Assembly (NCBI RefSeq): GCF_001718315.1
Contig: NZ_CP013363.1
Location: forward strand, 1,302,001-1,366,000
Direction: 5' to 3'
Length of the DNA: 64,000 bases
Source of the DNA: Burkholderia diffusa
GTDB taxonomy: Bacteria; Pseudomonadota; Gammaproteobacteria; Burkholderiales; Burkholderiaceae
The notes under the pieces were generated by a model. That model was not told where the DNA came from and searched no databases. It worked only from the letters and a program-made list of their open reading frames with translations. Below, in pieces: positions 25,603 to 35,179 of this stretch (position 1 is its first letter; each line of letters begins with the position of its first letter). Position numbers and translations under genes: made by a program.

Positions 25603-28074
25603 TCAGCGCACCGGATTGCCTGGTTCGAGCGTGCGCGTCGGCTTGAGCGCCGGGGCCGGCGCGGCCTGCGGCGATGCCGGCTGCGGCTCGCGCGACACGC
25701 GGCGCTCGGCGCGCTCGACGCCGAGCCATGCGGCCAGCGCGGGCAGCAGGAACACCGCACCGAACAGGTTCACGAGGAACATGAACGCGAGCAGCACGCC
25801 CATGTCGACCTGGAACTTCAGCGCGGAGAACGCCCAGGTGCCGACGCCGATGAACATCGTGACGGCCGTGAACAGCGCCGCGGTGCCGCGCTGGCGCATC
25901 GCGTCGGCAAATGCGTCCGGCAGCGCCGCGCCGTGGCGGATGTCGTGCTGCAGGCGTTCGTACAGGTAGATCCCGTAGTCGACGCCGACGCCCACGCCGA
26001 GCGTGATCACCGGCAGCGTCGCGACCTTCAGCCCGATGCCGAGCCGCGCCATCACCGCATTGCACAGGATCGACACCAGCGTGAGCGGCACGATGATGCA
26101 CAGCACCGCGCGCCACGACCGGAACGTGACCGCGCAAAGCAGCGCGATCGCGCCGAAGATCGACAGCAGCATCGCGATCTCCGCGTCGCCGACCGCCTCG
26201 TTGGTCGCGGCCATCACGCCGACGTTGCCGCCCGCGAGCCGGAACGCGACGTTCGGCGTCGGGTTCTCGGCCGCGAAGCGCTTGATCTCGTCGATGATGT
26301 GCGCGATGGTCGTGCCTTCGTGGTTCTGCGTGTAGATCAGCACCTGGATCGCGTTGCAGTTCGCGGTGTTCATCCCGTTGTCGGGATCGAATGCGTTGGA
26401 GCCCTGCGTGAGGCCCTCGCTGGATCGCGGCAGCGCGGCCCAGCGCGGGTTGCCTTCGTTGAACGCGGCGATGAACACCTTGCCCTGCGACGCGACGCTC
26501 GTCACCGACTGCACGCCGGCCACACCGCGCATGTTCATCTCGAACTTCTCGATCGCGCTCATCACCGGGTAATGCAGGCACGCGTCGTCGAAGCCGGTCG
26601 TCTCGACGATCACCGACAGCACGTCGACCCCGATGTTGTACTGATGCGTGATGGCCGCGTTGTCGATGTTGTAGCGCGAGTTCGCGCGCAGCTCCGGCGC
26701 GCCGGTGCCGATGTCGCCGATCTCCAGCTTGCGCGACTCGAGCGTGCCGTATGCGAGCAGCGCGAGCGCCACGGCGAACACGCCGAGCGCCGGCGCCGGC
26801 CGCGCGAACACCGCGAAGCGCGACCACTTCCCGCTGCCGCCCGCGGCGGCCGTGCGCTGCGCGCGCGCCAGCGTGCCGCGCTCGAGGCGCGTGTACGACA
26901 GCAGGATCGGCAGGAACACCTTGTTGGTGACGATCATCAGCAGCACGCCGAGGCACGCGGTAATGCCGAGCTCGCGCACGATGTCGATCCGGATCCGCAT
27001 GATCACCATGAAACCGAGCGCGTTGGTCAGCAGCGCGACCGTGCCCGGCACGAACAGCTTGCGGAAAGCATCGCGCGCGGCTTCCACCGACGACGCGCCG
27101 CGCACCAGCGCCTGCTTCCACGCATTGGTCATCTGCACGGCGTGCGACACGCCGATCGAGAAGATCAGGAACGGCACGAGGATCGACATCGGATCGATGC
27201 CAAGCCCGAGCAGCGGCAGCGCGCCGAGCAGCCACACGACCGGCAGCAGCGCGACGACGAGCGCGAGCACGGTGGTCTTCAGCGAGCGCGTATAGGCGAA
27301 CAGCAGCGCGGCCGTCACGAGGAACGCCAGCGCGAAGAACGCCATCACGCCGGCGATACCGGCCTCGACGTCGCCCACCAGCTTCGCGAAGCCGATGATG
27401 TTCACGTCGATGCCCTGCTTCGCATAGCGCGCGCGGATTTCCTCGAGCTGGCGCGCGACGGCGCTGTAGTCGAGCCGCTTGCCGGTGGCCGGATCGGTCT
27501 CGCGCAGCTCCGCGCGGATCAGCGCCGACTTCAGGTCGTTGCCGACCAGCCGGCCGATCTGCCCGGAGCGCGCGACGTTGCGGCGCACCTTCGCGAGATC
27601 GTCCGGGTTCGCGCTCGAGAACTGGCCCGGCACGACCACGTCGCCGCGAAAGCCGGCTTCGGTCACTTCCGTGTAGTGGACGTTCGGCGTGAACAGCGAG
27701 AACACGCGCGAGCGGTTCACGCCGGGGATGAAGAACACGTCGTCGGTCGCGTGGCGCAGCGCGTCCATGAAGGTCTGGTTGTAGATGTCGCCGTCGCCCT
27801 TCCAGCGCAAGCTGACGAGGATCGTGTTAGCGCCGGGGAACGCGCCCGCGTAGCGCTCGAACACCTGCATGTACGGGTGCTGCATCGGAATCATCTTGTT
27901 GAAGCCCGGATCGAGCTTCAGGCGCGTCGCGGACAAGCCGAGCGCGAGCGTCACCGCGACGCACAGCAGCATCAGCAGCCTGCGCCGCCGGATGATCGTG
28001 TCGGCGCAGCGCTCGACGAACGCGGCGAGGCGCGACGCGGGAACGGCTTCGGTGGGGCGTGACAGGTCGTTCAT
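25603..28074 (-). CDS. MMPL/RND family transporter
   Basis: Large inner-membrane protein of 823 residues from ATG 28074 (MNDLSRPTEAVPASRLAAFV). It has one N-terminal helix, a periplasmic domain, a five-to-six-helix block, a second periplasmic domain and a second block, with the RND signature GVGVGVDYGIYLYERL in the second half. SSD-like segments such as ILVPFLIFSIGVSHAVQM are visible. A Pro/Ala-rich cytoplasmic tail follows. It is 102 bp after the Ycf48-like gene. MMPL and Ycf48-like genes commonly accompany DUF1302/DUF1329 pairs in hydrophobic-substrate clusters. Steroid movement across the envelope is inferred. Confidence 0.9.
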   Translation of the reverse strand: MNDLSRPTEAVPASRLAAFVERCADTIIRRRRLLMLLCVAVTLALGLSATRLKLDPGFNKMIPMQHPYMQVFERYAGAFPGANTILVSLRWKGDGDIYNQTFMDALRHATDDVFFIPGVNRSRVFSLFTPNVHYTEVTEAGFRGDVVVPGQFSSANPDDLAKVRRNVARSGQIGRLVGNDLKSALIRAELRETDPATGKRLDYSAVARQLEEIRARYAKQGIDVNIIGFAKLVGDVEAGIAGVMAFFALAFLVTAALLFAYTRSLKTTVLALVVALLPVVWLLGALPLLGLGIDPMSILVPFLIFSIGVSHAVQMTNAWKQALVRGASSVEAARDAFRKLFVPGTVALLTNALGFMVIMRIRIDIVRELGITACLGVLLMIVTNKVFLPILLSYTRLERGTLARAQRTAAAGGSGKWSRFAVFARPAPALGVFAVALALLAYGTLESRKLEIGDIGTGAPELRANSRYNIDNAAITHQYNIGVDVLSVIVETTGFDDACLHYPVMSAIEKFEMNMRGVAGVQSVTSVASQGKVFIAAFNEGNPRWAALPRSSEGLTQGSNAFDPDNGMNTANCNAIQVLIYTQNHEGTTIAHIIDEIKRFAAENPTPNVAFRLAGGNVGVMAATNEAVGDAEIAMLLSIFGAIALLCAVTFRSWRAVLCIIVPLTLVSILCNAVMARLGIGLKVATLPVITLGVGVGVDYGIYLYERLQHDIRHGAALPDAFADAMRQRGTAALFTAVTMFIGVGTWAFSALKFQVDMGVLLAFMFLVNLFGAVFLLPALAAWLGVERAERRVSREPQPASPQAAPAPALKPTRTLEPGNPVR

Positions 28075-28176
28075 GGATTTCTCGGGTCGGAACGGACGGG
28101 ACGGACGATGCGAACGATGCGGATCGGCGCAGCGAGGCGAACGGATGCGGGCGGCGGCAAGCGTCGCCGCCACGCA

Positions 28177-29136
28177 TCAGGACGGCGACGCGGCGAGCGG
28201 CGCGACGCCGGCCTCGCCGCCGAGCAGCAGCGCGCCGCGGCCCATGTCGAGCACGGCCGCGAGGCTCTGCACGCCGCCGAGCTTGCGCACGTCGAAGGTC
28301 AGGCCGCCGTCGCGCGACGCGACGATCGCGCCGCCCTGCCCTACCAGCACGAGTTCGCCGTCGGCGAGCTGGGTCGCGCCGAAGTACGACACCGGCACAT
28401 GGCTGTCGACATGCGTCCAGGTTGCGCCGCGATCGATGCTGCGCAGCACGTTGCCGCGCATGCCGTACGCGACCCAGTCGCCGTTCGCGAGCATCAGCGC
28501 ACCGAACAGCGAGCCTGCATACGGCGACGGGAGCTTGTCCCAGGTGGCGCCGCCGTCGGTCGAGCGCAGCAGCGTGCCACTCTCGCCCGCGATCAGCAGG
28601 TTGCCGTGGCCGTCGCCGACGATCGCGTTCAGGTGGCGGTCGCCAGCCGGCGTCTTCAGCGGCTGCCACGTGAGCCCGGCATCGTCCGAGCGCAGCAGCT
28701 GGCCGAAACTGCCGGCCGCGAACAGCGGGCCGTTCGCGCTGCCCCAGACGGACAGCAGCGGATCGGAATGCGCGTTGTCGACGTGGACCTCGCGCCAGTG
28801 CACGCCCGCGTCGTCGCTGCGCACGATCCGGCCGTCGTGGCCGACGGCGATGCCGAGCGTCGGTGTGACGAAGCTCACCTGCGTGAGCGTCGAGCCCTGG
28901 TCGGGCGTGACCGACGCCGGCCGCCAACGGCGGCCCGCATCGTCGCTCAGCAGGATCACGCCGCGCTCGCCCACCGCGACGACGCGCGCGCCGGCGCGGG
29001 CGAGCCCGTTGATCTGCAGGCGGTCCGCATGGATCGCGGTGACGGGGAATGCCGGCAACGGGCGCGGCGAGAACGCGAACAGCGCGGCGCCGAGCACGAG
29101 CGCCGACATCGCGAGTCCTGGCAAGGTACGTTTCAT
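28177..29136 (-). CDS. Ycf48/BNR-repeat beta-propeller protein
   Basis: 319-residue exported beta-propeller. The N-terminus (MKRTLPGLAMSALVLGAALFAF) is a signal peptide or anchor. At least six BNR/Asp-box-like repeats occur: SDDAGRRWRP, SDDAGVHWRE, SDDAGLTWQP, STDGGATWDK, SIDRGATWTH and SRDGGLTFDV. The family is related to the photosystem assembly factor Ycf48 but here lies directly upstream of an MMPL transporter, a pairing typical of proteobacterial hydrophobic-compound clusters. It is probably a periplasmic partner of that transporter. The biochemical role is unknown. Confidence 0.9.
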   Translation of the reverse strand: MKRTLPGLAMSALVLGAALFAFSPRPLPAFPVTAIHADRLQINGLARAGARVVAVGERGVILLSDDAGRRWRPASVTPDQGSTLTQVSFVTPTLGIAVGHDGRIVRSDDAGVHWREVHVDNAHSDPLLSVWGSANGPLFAAGSFGQLLRSDDAGLTWQPLKTPAGDRHLNAIVGDGHGNLLIAGESGTLLRSTDGGATWDKLPSPYAGSLFGALMLANGDWVAYGMRGNVLRSIDRGATWTHVDSHVPVSYFGATQLADGELVLVGQGGAIVASRDGGLTFDVRKLGGVQSLAAVLDMGRGALLLGGEAGVAPLAASPS

Positions 29137-29304
29137 CGGTTGTCTCCTGTCCTGGCAATCGGCCCGGGCCCGCGCCGACGCGCTCGCCCTGCCGCTGCAA
29201 GTCTCCGGGCCGCCGGTCGTTGCCGCGGCCTCGCATGGTTCCGAATGGATGGCCGCCGAACCGGGCTGTCGGTCCGGCAGCCGGTACGGCTGCGTCGAAT
29301 GCCG

Positions 29305-30510
29305 TTACGCGCCGACCTCGAACAGCGCGGCCGCACCCATCCCGCCGCCGATGCACATCGTCACGACCGCATGCCGCACGCCGCGGCGCGCGCCTTCGAG
29401 CAGCGCGTGCATCGTCATCCGCGTGCCCGACATCCCGAACGGGTGGCCGAGCGCGATCGCGCCGCCGTCGACGTTCAGCCGCTCGTCGGGGATGCCGAGC
29501 ATGTCCCGGCAATAGAGCGCCTGGCACGCGAACGCCTCGTTCAGCTCCCACAGCCCGACATCGCGCACGGTCATCCCGAAGCGCGCCAGCAGCTTCGGAA
29601 TCGCGAACACCGGGCCGATGCCCATCTCGTCGGGCTCGCAGCCGGCCACGGCCAGCCCGCGGAACGTGCCGAGCGGCGCGAGCCCGCGACGCGCGGCCTC
29701 GGCGCGCGACATCACGACGACCGCCGCCGCGCCGTCCGACAGCTGCGACGCGTTGCCGGCCGTCACGAACTCGCCCTGCTCGACGACCTTGCCGCCGCTC
29801 CACGACGGCTTCAGCCCCGCAAGCCGCTCGGCTGTCGTATCGGCGCGCACGCCTTCGTCGCGCGCCGCGCGCACGGCCTCGTGGCCGGCCGGGTTGCCTT
29901 CCTTGTCGAACAGCGCGCGTGTCACGTCCAGCGGTGCGATTTCCGCGTCGAAGCGGCCGGCCGACTGCGCGTCGGCCGTGCGCTGGTGGCTCTGCAGTGC
30001 GAATTCGTCCTGTGCGGCGCGCGAGATTCCGTAGCGGCGCGACACGATCTCGGCGGTTTCCATCATCGCCATGTACGCGGCCGGCTGGTGATCGAGCACG
30101 GCCTGCGAACGCGCGCGGTAGCCGTTCTTGTGCTTGTTCTGCGTGAGCGAGATCGATTCGACGCCGCCCGCGACGACGATCCGCGCGTCGCCCGCGCCAA
30201 TGCTGCGCGCCGCGCTCGCGATCGACATCAGGCCCGACGAACACATGCGGTCGATCGACATGCCGGGCACCGATGCCGGCAGTCCGGCCGCCGCGGCCGA
30301 CAGACGGCCGATGTTGTAGCCCTGCGTGCCCTGCTGCGCCGCGCAGCCGATCAGCACGTCGTCGACGTCAGCCGGCGCGACGCCCGCGCGTTCGAGCGCG
30401 GTGCGCACGACGTGGCCGCCCAGCGCGGGCGCCTCGGTGTCGTTGAACATGCCGCGAAACGCCTTGCCGATCGGCGTGCGGGCGACGGAAACGATGACTG
30501 CGTCTTCCAT
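29305..30510 (-). CDS. Acetyl-CoA C-acyltransferase (thiolase)
   Basis: Thiolase of 401 residues from ATG 30510 ([20 protein letters not shown]). Catalytic residues are visible: nucleophilic Cys in [12 protein letters not shown] (near residue 91), His in [14 protein letters not shown] and Cys in [13 protein letters not shown]. It is distinct from the FadA6-like thiolase at 35180 and resembles general FadA/PcaF enzymes, so it probably acts at a later or side-chain step. It lies 23 bp after the MaoC hydratase in the main operon. The exact substrate is not evident. Confidence 0.9.
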   Translation of the reverse strand: MEDAVIVSVARTPIGKAFRGMFNDTEAPALGGHVVRTALERAGVAPADVDDVLIGCAAQQGTQGYNIGRLSAAAAGLPASVPGMSIDRMCSSGLMSIASAARSIGAGDARIVVAGGVESISLTQNKHKNGYRARSQAVLDHQPAAYMAMMETAEIVSRRYGISRAAQDEFALQSHQRTADAQSAGRFDAEIAPLDVTRALFDKEGNPAGHEAVRAARDEGVRADTTAERLAGLKPSWSGGKVVEQGEFVTAGNASQLSDGAAAVVVMSRAEAARRGLAPLGTFRGLAVAGCEPDEMGIGPVFAIPKLLARFGMTVRDVGLWELNEAFACQALYCRDMLGIPDERLNVDGGAIALGHPFGMSGTRMTMHALLEGARRGVRHAVVTMCIGGGMGAAALFEVGA

Positions 30511-30533
30511 GAGGTGGCTCTCCGAATCCGAAT

Positions 30534-31022
30534 CTAGAAGGTGTAACGGCTGATGGTGTCGGCAACGCAGCCGGGCTTGCCTTCGCCTTCGATCTCGACG
30601 GTCACGCGGATCCACGCCTGCACGCCGCCGTCGAGCGGCTCGACACGGAGCAGCTCGCCGACGCCGCGCACGCGTGCACCGACCTTCACCGGCGCCGGGA
30701 AGCGGATCCTGTCGCAGCCGTAGTTGACGCCGAGCCGCGCGCCGTCGATGCGCACGATCTGCGGCAGGAAATGGTTGACGAGCGACAGCGTCAGGTAGCC
30801 GTGCGCGATGCACGCGCCGAAGGGGCCGTCCTTCGCGCGGATCGGGTCGACGTGCACCCATTGGTGGTCGCCCGTCGCGTCGGCGAAACCGTCGATGCGG
30901 ATCTGGTCGATCGCGAGCCACGCGCTTGCGCCGAGCGTGTCGCCGACGGCCGCCGCGAGTTCGCCGGGATGCGCGAACACGCGGGGCGTCGCGCGCACGG
31001 GGTCGAGGGTCGTCTCCATCAT
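30534..31022 (-). CDS. MaoC-family dehydratase (R-specific enoyl-CoA hydratase-like)
   Basis: 162-residue hot-dog-fold hydratase. The hydratase motif [20 protein letters not shown] (residues about 45-64) carries the catalytic Asp and His, and [15 protein letters not shown] follows. The ATG at 31022 overlaps the ipdF stop (ATGA), with an in-frame ATG one codon later. It hydrates enoyl-CoA intermediates; the next gene is a thiolase, so the two plus an SDR could form a beta-oxidation round. The intermediate is unknown. Confidence 0.9.
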   Translation of the reverse strand: MMETTLDPVRATPRVFAHPGELAAAVGDTLGASAWLAIDQIRIDGFADATGDHQWVHVDPIRAKDGPFGACIAHGYLTLSLVNHFLPQIVRIDGARLGVNYGCDRIRFPAPVKVGARVRGVGELLRVEPLDGGVQAWIRVTVEIEGEGKPGCVADTISRYTF

Positions 31023-31819
31023 GCGTGCTGGCTGCTGACCGACAGCACTTCGCCCGTCATGTACGACGCGTAATCGCTTGCAAGGAACACCATCACGTTC
31101 GCGACCTCCCAGACTTCGGCGGCGCGCCCGAAGGCTTCGCGCGACGCCAGTTGATTCAACAGGTCGGCCGGGGCCGACTTCTTCAGAAAATCGTGCATCG
31201 CGATGCTCGGCGCGACCGCGTTGATGCGCACCCCGTAAGGCGACGCCTCGAGCGCCGCACAGCGCGTGAGCGCCATCACGCCCGCCTTCGCCGCCGCGTA
31301 GTGCGCCTGCTCCGCCTGCGCACGCCAGCCGAGCACCGATGCGTTGTTGACGATCGCGCCGCGGCCGCGGGCCTGCATGTGCGGCAGCATCGCGCGCGTC
31401 ATCCGGAACGTCCCGGTCAGGCTAATGTCGATCACCCGCGACCATTCGGCATCGTCCATTTCGACGATGCGTCTCGCGCCGCCGAGCCCGGCGTTGTTGA
31501 TCAGTACGTCGACGCCGTCGAGCTTGTCCTGGGCGTCGGCCACGAGCGCCTGCACGTCGTCCTCGACCGCAACGTTGCACAGGCGGCCGAAGACCTGCTG
31601 CAGGCCCGTTTCGGCGCGCAGCGTCTGGACGGCCTGTTCGAGGCGTTTCTCGTGGATGTCGGAGATGAACAGCGCGCGGCAGCCTTCCTCCGCGCAGCGG
31701 CGCGCGGCCGCGAAGCCGATGCCGGCGCCGGCCGCGGCCGTGATCAGCACCGATTTGCCGGCGAGCAGCTGATGGCCCGGCACGTAGGCGGGCGCTTTCT
31801 GGATCTGGGGTTCGGTCAT
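31019..31819 (-). CDS. ipdF: IpdF-like SDR, 5-hydroxy-HIC-CoA-type reductase
   Basis: Short-chain dehydrogenase of 266 residues that matches mycobacterial IpdF (Rv3559c) in distinctive wording: [15 protein letters not shown]-equivalent [66 protein letters not shown] and the C-terminal [14 protein letters not shown]. IpdF acts on the ring-C hydroxyl or keto group of the HIP-derived CoA thioester. The ATG at 31819 overlaps the stop of the acyl-CoA dehydrogenase gene (ATGA), and its own stop overlaps the MaoC start. The comparison is from memory, not an alignment run. Confidence 0.9.
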   Translation of the reverse strand: MTEPQIQKAPAYVPGHQLLAGKSVLITAAAGAGIGFAAARRCAEEGCRALFISDIHEKRLEQAVQTLRAETGLQQVFGRLCNVAVEDDVQALVADAQDKLDGVDVLINNAGLGGARRIVEMDDAEWSRVIDISLTGTFRMTRAMLPHMQARGRGAIVNNASVLGWRAQAEQAHYAAAKAGVMALTRCAALEASPYGVRINAVAPSIAMHDFLKKSAPADLLNQLASREAFGRAAEVWEVANVMVFLASDYASYMTGEVLSVSSQHA

Positions 31820-33018
31820 GCTGTGCCTCGTGGTTCCCTTGGCATGCCGAGCCCGCGCTCGGCCATGATGTTGAGCTGGATTTCGTTGGTGCCGGCGTAG
31901 ATCGTGTCCGCACGGGAGAACAGGAACACGCGCTGCAGATGGGTGAGTTTTTCGTCGCCCGGATCGATCACGTTCGCGCGGGGCCCGAGCGCGTCCATCG
32001 CGAGCTGGCCGAGGTCGCGGTGCCAGTTCGACCAGAAGTACTTGTAGATCAGCGCCTCGCGGCGCAGCGGTGCGGTGGCGCCGCCGTTCGCGTCGTCCGC
32101 GCCGGACAGCATCCGCAGCGCGTTGTAGCGCATCACGCGCAGCCCTGCCCACGCGCGGCCGATCCGCTGGCGCAGCACCGGGTCGCGATCGGCACCCGTT
32201 TCGCGCGCGGCATCGATCACCCATTCGAGTTCGCGGACAAACTGCATCTGCTGGCCGAGCGTCGACATCCCGCGCTCGAAACCGAGCAGCGTCATCGCGA
32301 TCCGCCAGCCGTCGCCCGGCGCGCCGACCAGATCGCATGCTTGCGCGCGTGCGCCGTCGAAGAACACTTCGTTGAATTCGGCGCCGCCGTTGAGCTGCCT
32401 GATCGGGCGGATCTCGATGCCCGGCTGGTCGAGCGGCATCAGCAGGAACGACAGTCCCTTGTTGCCCTGCGACGCCGGATCGGTACGCGCGAGCACGAAG
32501 ATCCAGTCGGAATCGCGCGCGAGCGACGTCCACACCTTCTGGCCATGCACGCGCCAGGTGCCGTCGGCGTTCTGCTCCGCACGCGTGCGCACGTTCGCGA
32601 GATCGGAGCCCGCGCCCGGCTCCGAGTAGCCCTGGCACCAGAACTGCGTGCCGGCGAGAATCCCGGGCAGGAAGCGCGCGCGCTGGTCGTCGGTGCCGCA
32701 CGCGACGAGCGTCGGCCCGAGCAGCCCTTCACCGATATGGCCCATCCGGCCCGGCCCGCCGGCGCGCGCATATTCTTCGTGGAAGATCACTTGCTCGGCG
32801 ACCGTGAAGCCGCGGCCGCCCGCATCGGTCGGCCAGCCGAGGCCGGTCCAGCCGCCCTGCGCAAGCTCCCGTTCCCACGCCTTGCGCAGTTCCGGAAACG
32901 CCTCCTCGTCGCCAGGGCCGCCGCGATATTTCAGGCAGGCGAAGTCGCCGGTCAGGTGGGACCGCACCCAGTCGGCAACTTCGTGCCGCAATTGCTGTTC
33001 GCGTGTTTCGCTGTTCAT
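31816..33018 (-). CDS. fadE30: Acyl-CoA dehydrogenase, FadE30-like
   Basis: FAD acyl-CoA dehydrogenase of 400 residues. It matches FadE30 (Rv3560c) in features such as FACLKYRGGPGDEEAFPELR, GWTGLGWPTDAGGRGFTVAE, FWCQGYSEPGAGSDLANVRT, the substrate/FAD motif VHGQKVWTSLARDSDWIF and the C-terminal DTIYAGTNEIQLNIMAERGL. In mycobacteria FadE30 works directly upstream of IpdF, and here the ipdF gene follows with a 4-bp overlap, the same pairing. It also overlaps the preceding acyl-CoA dehydrogenase gene by 4 bp. Electrons should pass to EtfAB. Confidence 0.9.
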   Translation of the reverse strand: MNSETREQQLRHEVADWVRSHLTGDFACLKYRGGPGDEEAFPELRKAWERELAQGGWTGLGWPTDAGGRGFTVAEQVIFHEEYARAGGPGRMGHIGEGLLGPTLVACGTDDQRARFLPGILAGTQFWCQGYSEPGAGSDLANVRTRAEQNADGTWRVHGQKVWTSLARDSDWIFVLARTDPASQGNKGLSFLLMPLDQPGIEIRPIRQLNGGAEFNEVFFDGARAQACDLVGAPGDGWRIAMTLLGFERGMSTLGQQMQFVRELEWVIDAARETGADRDPVLRQRIGRAWAGLRVMRYNALRMLSGADDANGGATAPLRREALIYKYFWSNWHRDLGQLAMDALGPRANVIDPGDEKLTHLQRVFLFSRADTIYAGTNEIQLNIMAERGLGMPREPRGTA

Positions 33019-34256
33019 TGGAGCGCTCCCGTGCGCGCGGCGGACGGACGCACGGCCGTCGACGCCGGTGGTAGTGCCAATGCCGCGTCGCGCCCCGACG
33101 CGCCGCCGTCGATTGCATGGCGTGCGATCCATTCGAGCAGTTGCGGCGTGCTGCCGAACTGCGCGAGCGACGCCTGCGCGCGCTTGAAATAGAGATGCGG
33201 GTCGTATTCCCACGTGAAGCCGACACCGCCGTGCAGCTGAATCGCTTCCTGCGCGCAGAACGCATACGCGTCGTTCGCGGCGGCCTTCGCGGCCGCGATG
33301 TCGGCGCGCAACGCCGCGCCCGGCGCGGCCCCGCGCGCTTCCGCATCCCATGCGTGCGCGGCGCCGAGCACCGCCGAGCGCGCGGATTCGATCAGCACCA
33401 TCATCTGTGCGCAGCGATGCTTGACGGCCTGGAACGATGCGATCGCGCGGCCGAACTGCACGCGCTGGCCCGTGTAGTCGAGCGTCAGGTCGAGGCATTG
33501 CTGTGCGCCGCCGAGCTGTTCGGCGGCCAGCGTGAGCGCGGCAAACCACGCGGCGCGCTCGAGCACCTGCGCGGCAACGGCGCCGCCGGCCAACCGCGCG
33601 TCGCGGCTCACGCGGATTTCGTCGAGGACGATGCGCGCGATCGGCCGCGTCGCGTCGAGCGTGTCGAGCGGCGTGATGGTCAGGCCGGACGCCGTCGCAA
33701 CGTCGATCGCGAACAGGCCGGTCGACTGCCCTTCGTTCGCGATCCGGGCGGGAATCACCAGCAGGTCGGCGCGCGCGCCGTCGATCACTTGTTCGATCGT
33801 GCCCGACAGCGCGTAGCCGCCCGCCGCTTCTTCCGCGACGACCGGCAACTGCCCCGCGCCGGCCGGAAGCTCGAACGGCAATGCCAGCGTCGCGCTGCAC
33901 GTCCCTTCGGCGATCTTCGCGAGCCAGCCGGTCGCGAGCGGCGCGTCGGAGCAGTCTGCCAGCGCGGTCGCGGCCAGGCATGCGGTCGAGAAATACGGCA
34001 CGCACGCAACGCGCCGGCCGAGTTGCTCCATCAACAGCGTCTGTTCGACCGCGCCGAGCGCCATTCCGCCTGCCGCCTCCGGCAGCGACAGCGCGTTCCA
34101 GCCGAGCTCACCCGCGAGCGAGGCCCACAGGGCGTCATCGCGGCCGGCCGATTGCTCGAGCGCGCGGCGCACGTCGGCGGACGCGCTGCGTTCGGCGAGC
34201 ACGTCGGCAGCCGCGTCGCGGATCATCGCCTGTTCGTCGGTGAGCGCGAGATCCAT
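33015..34256 (-). CDS. Acyl-CoA dehydrogenase (second subunit type)
   Basis: 413-residue acyl-CoA dehydrogenase of the divergent type often found as one half of heterotetrameric steroid FadE enzymes. It has MDLALTDEQAMIRDAAADVL at the start, LPEAAGGMALGAVEQTLLME, then DYTGQRVQFGRAIASFQAVK (residues near 270) and IQLHGGVGFTWEYDPHLYFK at the end. The classical YxxSEPxxGSD and GxKxWxS substrate motifs are degenerate, which fits a non-catalytic or alternate subunit. It overlaps the fadE30-like gene by 4 bp, suggesting an alpha2beta2 complex. This partnership is inference. Confidence 0.88.
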   Translation of the reverse strand: MDLALTDEQAMIRDAAADVLAERSASADVRRALEQSAGRDDALWASLAGELGWNALSLPEAAGGMALGAVEQTLLMEQLGRRVACVPYFSTACLAATALADCSDAPLATGWLAKIAEGTCSATLALPFELPAGAGQLPVVAEEAAGGYALSGTIEQVIDGARADLLVIPARIANEGQSTGLFAIDVATASGLTITPLDTLDATRPIARIVLDEIRVSRDARLAGGAVAAQVLERAAWFAALTLAAEQLGGAQQCLDLTLDYTGQRVQFGRAIASFQAVKHRCAQMMVLIESARSAVLGAAHAWDAEARGAAPGAALRADIAAAKAAANDAYAFCAQEAIQLHGGVGFTWEYDPHLYFKRAQASLAQFGSTPQLLEWIARHAIDGGASGRDAALALPPASTAVRPSAARTGALQ

Positions 34257-34259
34257 GCT

Positions 34260-35138
34260 TCAGCTCCCGTACACGCGCTGCGCGGGACGCGCGTCGGCGA
34301 GCAGCCGCGCGACCGCCGGGCCGACCTCGGCCGGCACCCAGCGCGCGCCGCGATCGACGCTCGGGCCGGTGCGCCAGCCTTCGGCAACCGCGATCATCCC
34401 GCCCGCGACCTCGAACACCTGGCCCGTCACGTCGGCCGACAGCGTGCTGCCGAGCCACACGACGAGCGGCGCGACGTTGGCCGGATCGAAGTAGTCGAAG
34501 CCGCCGTGCTCGGGCTTCTTCATCATGTCGGCGAACACGCCTTCGGTCATCGACGTGCGCGCGGCCGGCGCGAGCGCGTTCACACGCACGCCGTAGCGCT
34601 GCAGCTCGACCGCCTGCATCAGCGTGAGTGCCGCGATGCCGGCCTTCGCCGCACCGTAGTTCGACTGACCGATCGACCCTTGCAGCCCCGCGCCGGAGCT
34701 CGTGTTGACGATGCGTGCGTCGATCGGGGCGCCGGCCTTCGCGGCGTCGCGCCACGTGCGCGCCAGCACGCTCGACAGGCAGAAGTGGCCGCGCAGATGC
34801 ACGCGCATCACGTCGTCCCAGTCGGATTCGGTCATGCTGGTGAACATCTTGTCGCGGCAGATGCCCGCGTTGTTGACCAGCACGTGCACGTCGCCGAACG
34901 CGTCGCGCGCGGCATCGACGATCCGCTGCGCGGTGTCGATCCGGGTGATGTCGTCGGCATTCGCGAGCGCGCGGCCGCCGCGTCGTGCGATCTCGTCGCA
35001 CACCGCCTGTGCGGCCTCGTGACGGATGTCGTTGACGACGACCGCCGCGCCTTCATCCGCGAACGCGAGCGCGTATTCGCGCCCGAGCCCGCCGCCCGCG
35101 CCGGTGATGATCACGGTGCGTCCGTGACAGATTCCCAT
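34260..35138 (-). CDS. SDR, 17-beta-HSD type 4-like dehydrogenase (Rv3548c-like)
   Basis: 292-residue SDR from ATG 35138. It has VIITGAGGGLGREYALAF, VNDIRHEAAQAVCDEIARRG, NNAGICRDKMFTSMTESDWD, INTSSGAG-type NTSSGAGLQGSIGQSNYGAA and the unusual long C-terminus with AEGWRTGPSVDRGARWVPAE and a final RVYGS. This extended tail and wording match mycobacterial Rv3548c, found in the cholesterol C/D-ring region. It resembles the (3R)-hydroxyacyl-CoA dehydrogenase part of peroxisomal HSD17B4. It lies between fadA6 and a fadE pair and probably oxidises a 3-hydroxyacyl-CoA intermediate. Confidence 0.88.
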   Translation of the reverse strand: MGICHGRTVIITGAGGGLGREYALAFADEGAAVVVNDIRHEAAQAVCDEIARRGGRALANADDITRIDTAQRIVDAARDAFGDVHVLVNNAGICRDKMFTSMTESDWDDVMRVHLRGHFCLSSVLARTWRDAAKAGAPIDARIVNTSSGAGLQGSIGQSNYGAAKAGIAALTLMQAVELQRYGVRVNALAPAARTSMTEGVFADMMKKPEHGGFDYFDPANVAPLVVWLGSTLSADVTGQVFEVAGGMIAVAEGWRTGPSVDRGARWVPAEVGPAVARLLADARPAQRVYGS

Positions 35139-35179
35139 GCTTGTGTCTCCTGGATCGAGAGATCGTGAAAGTGCCGCGC

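Noticed and set aside
25591-28062. 823-codon plus-strand open frame opposite the MMPL gene
   Set aside because: Mirror frame of the transporter gene with low-complexity charged sequence and no motif.
28108-30537. 809-codon plus-strand open frame opposite the Ycf48-like and thiolase genes
   Set aside because: Shadow frame; the opposite strand has recognisable thiolase and BNR sequences.
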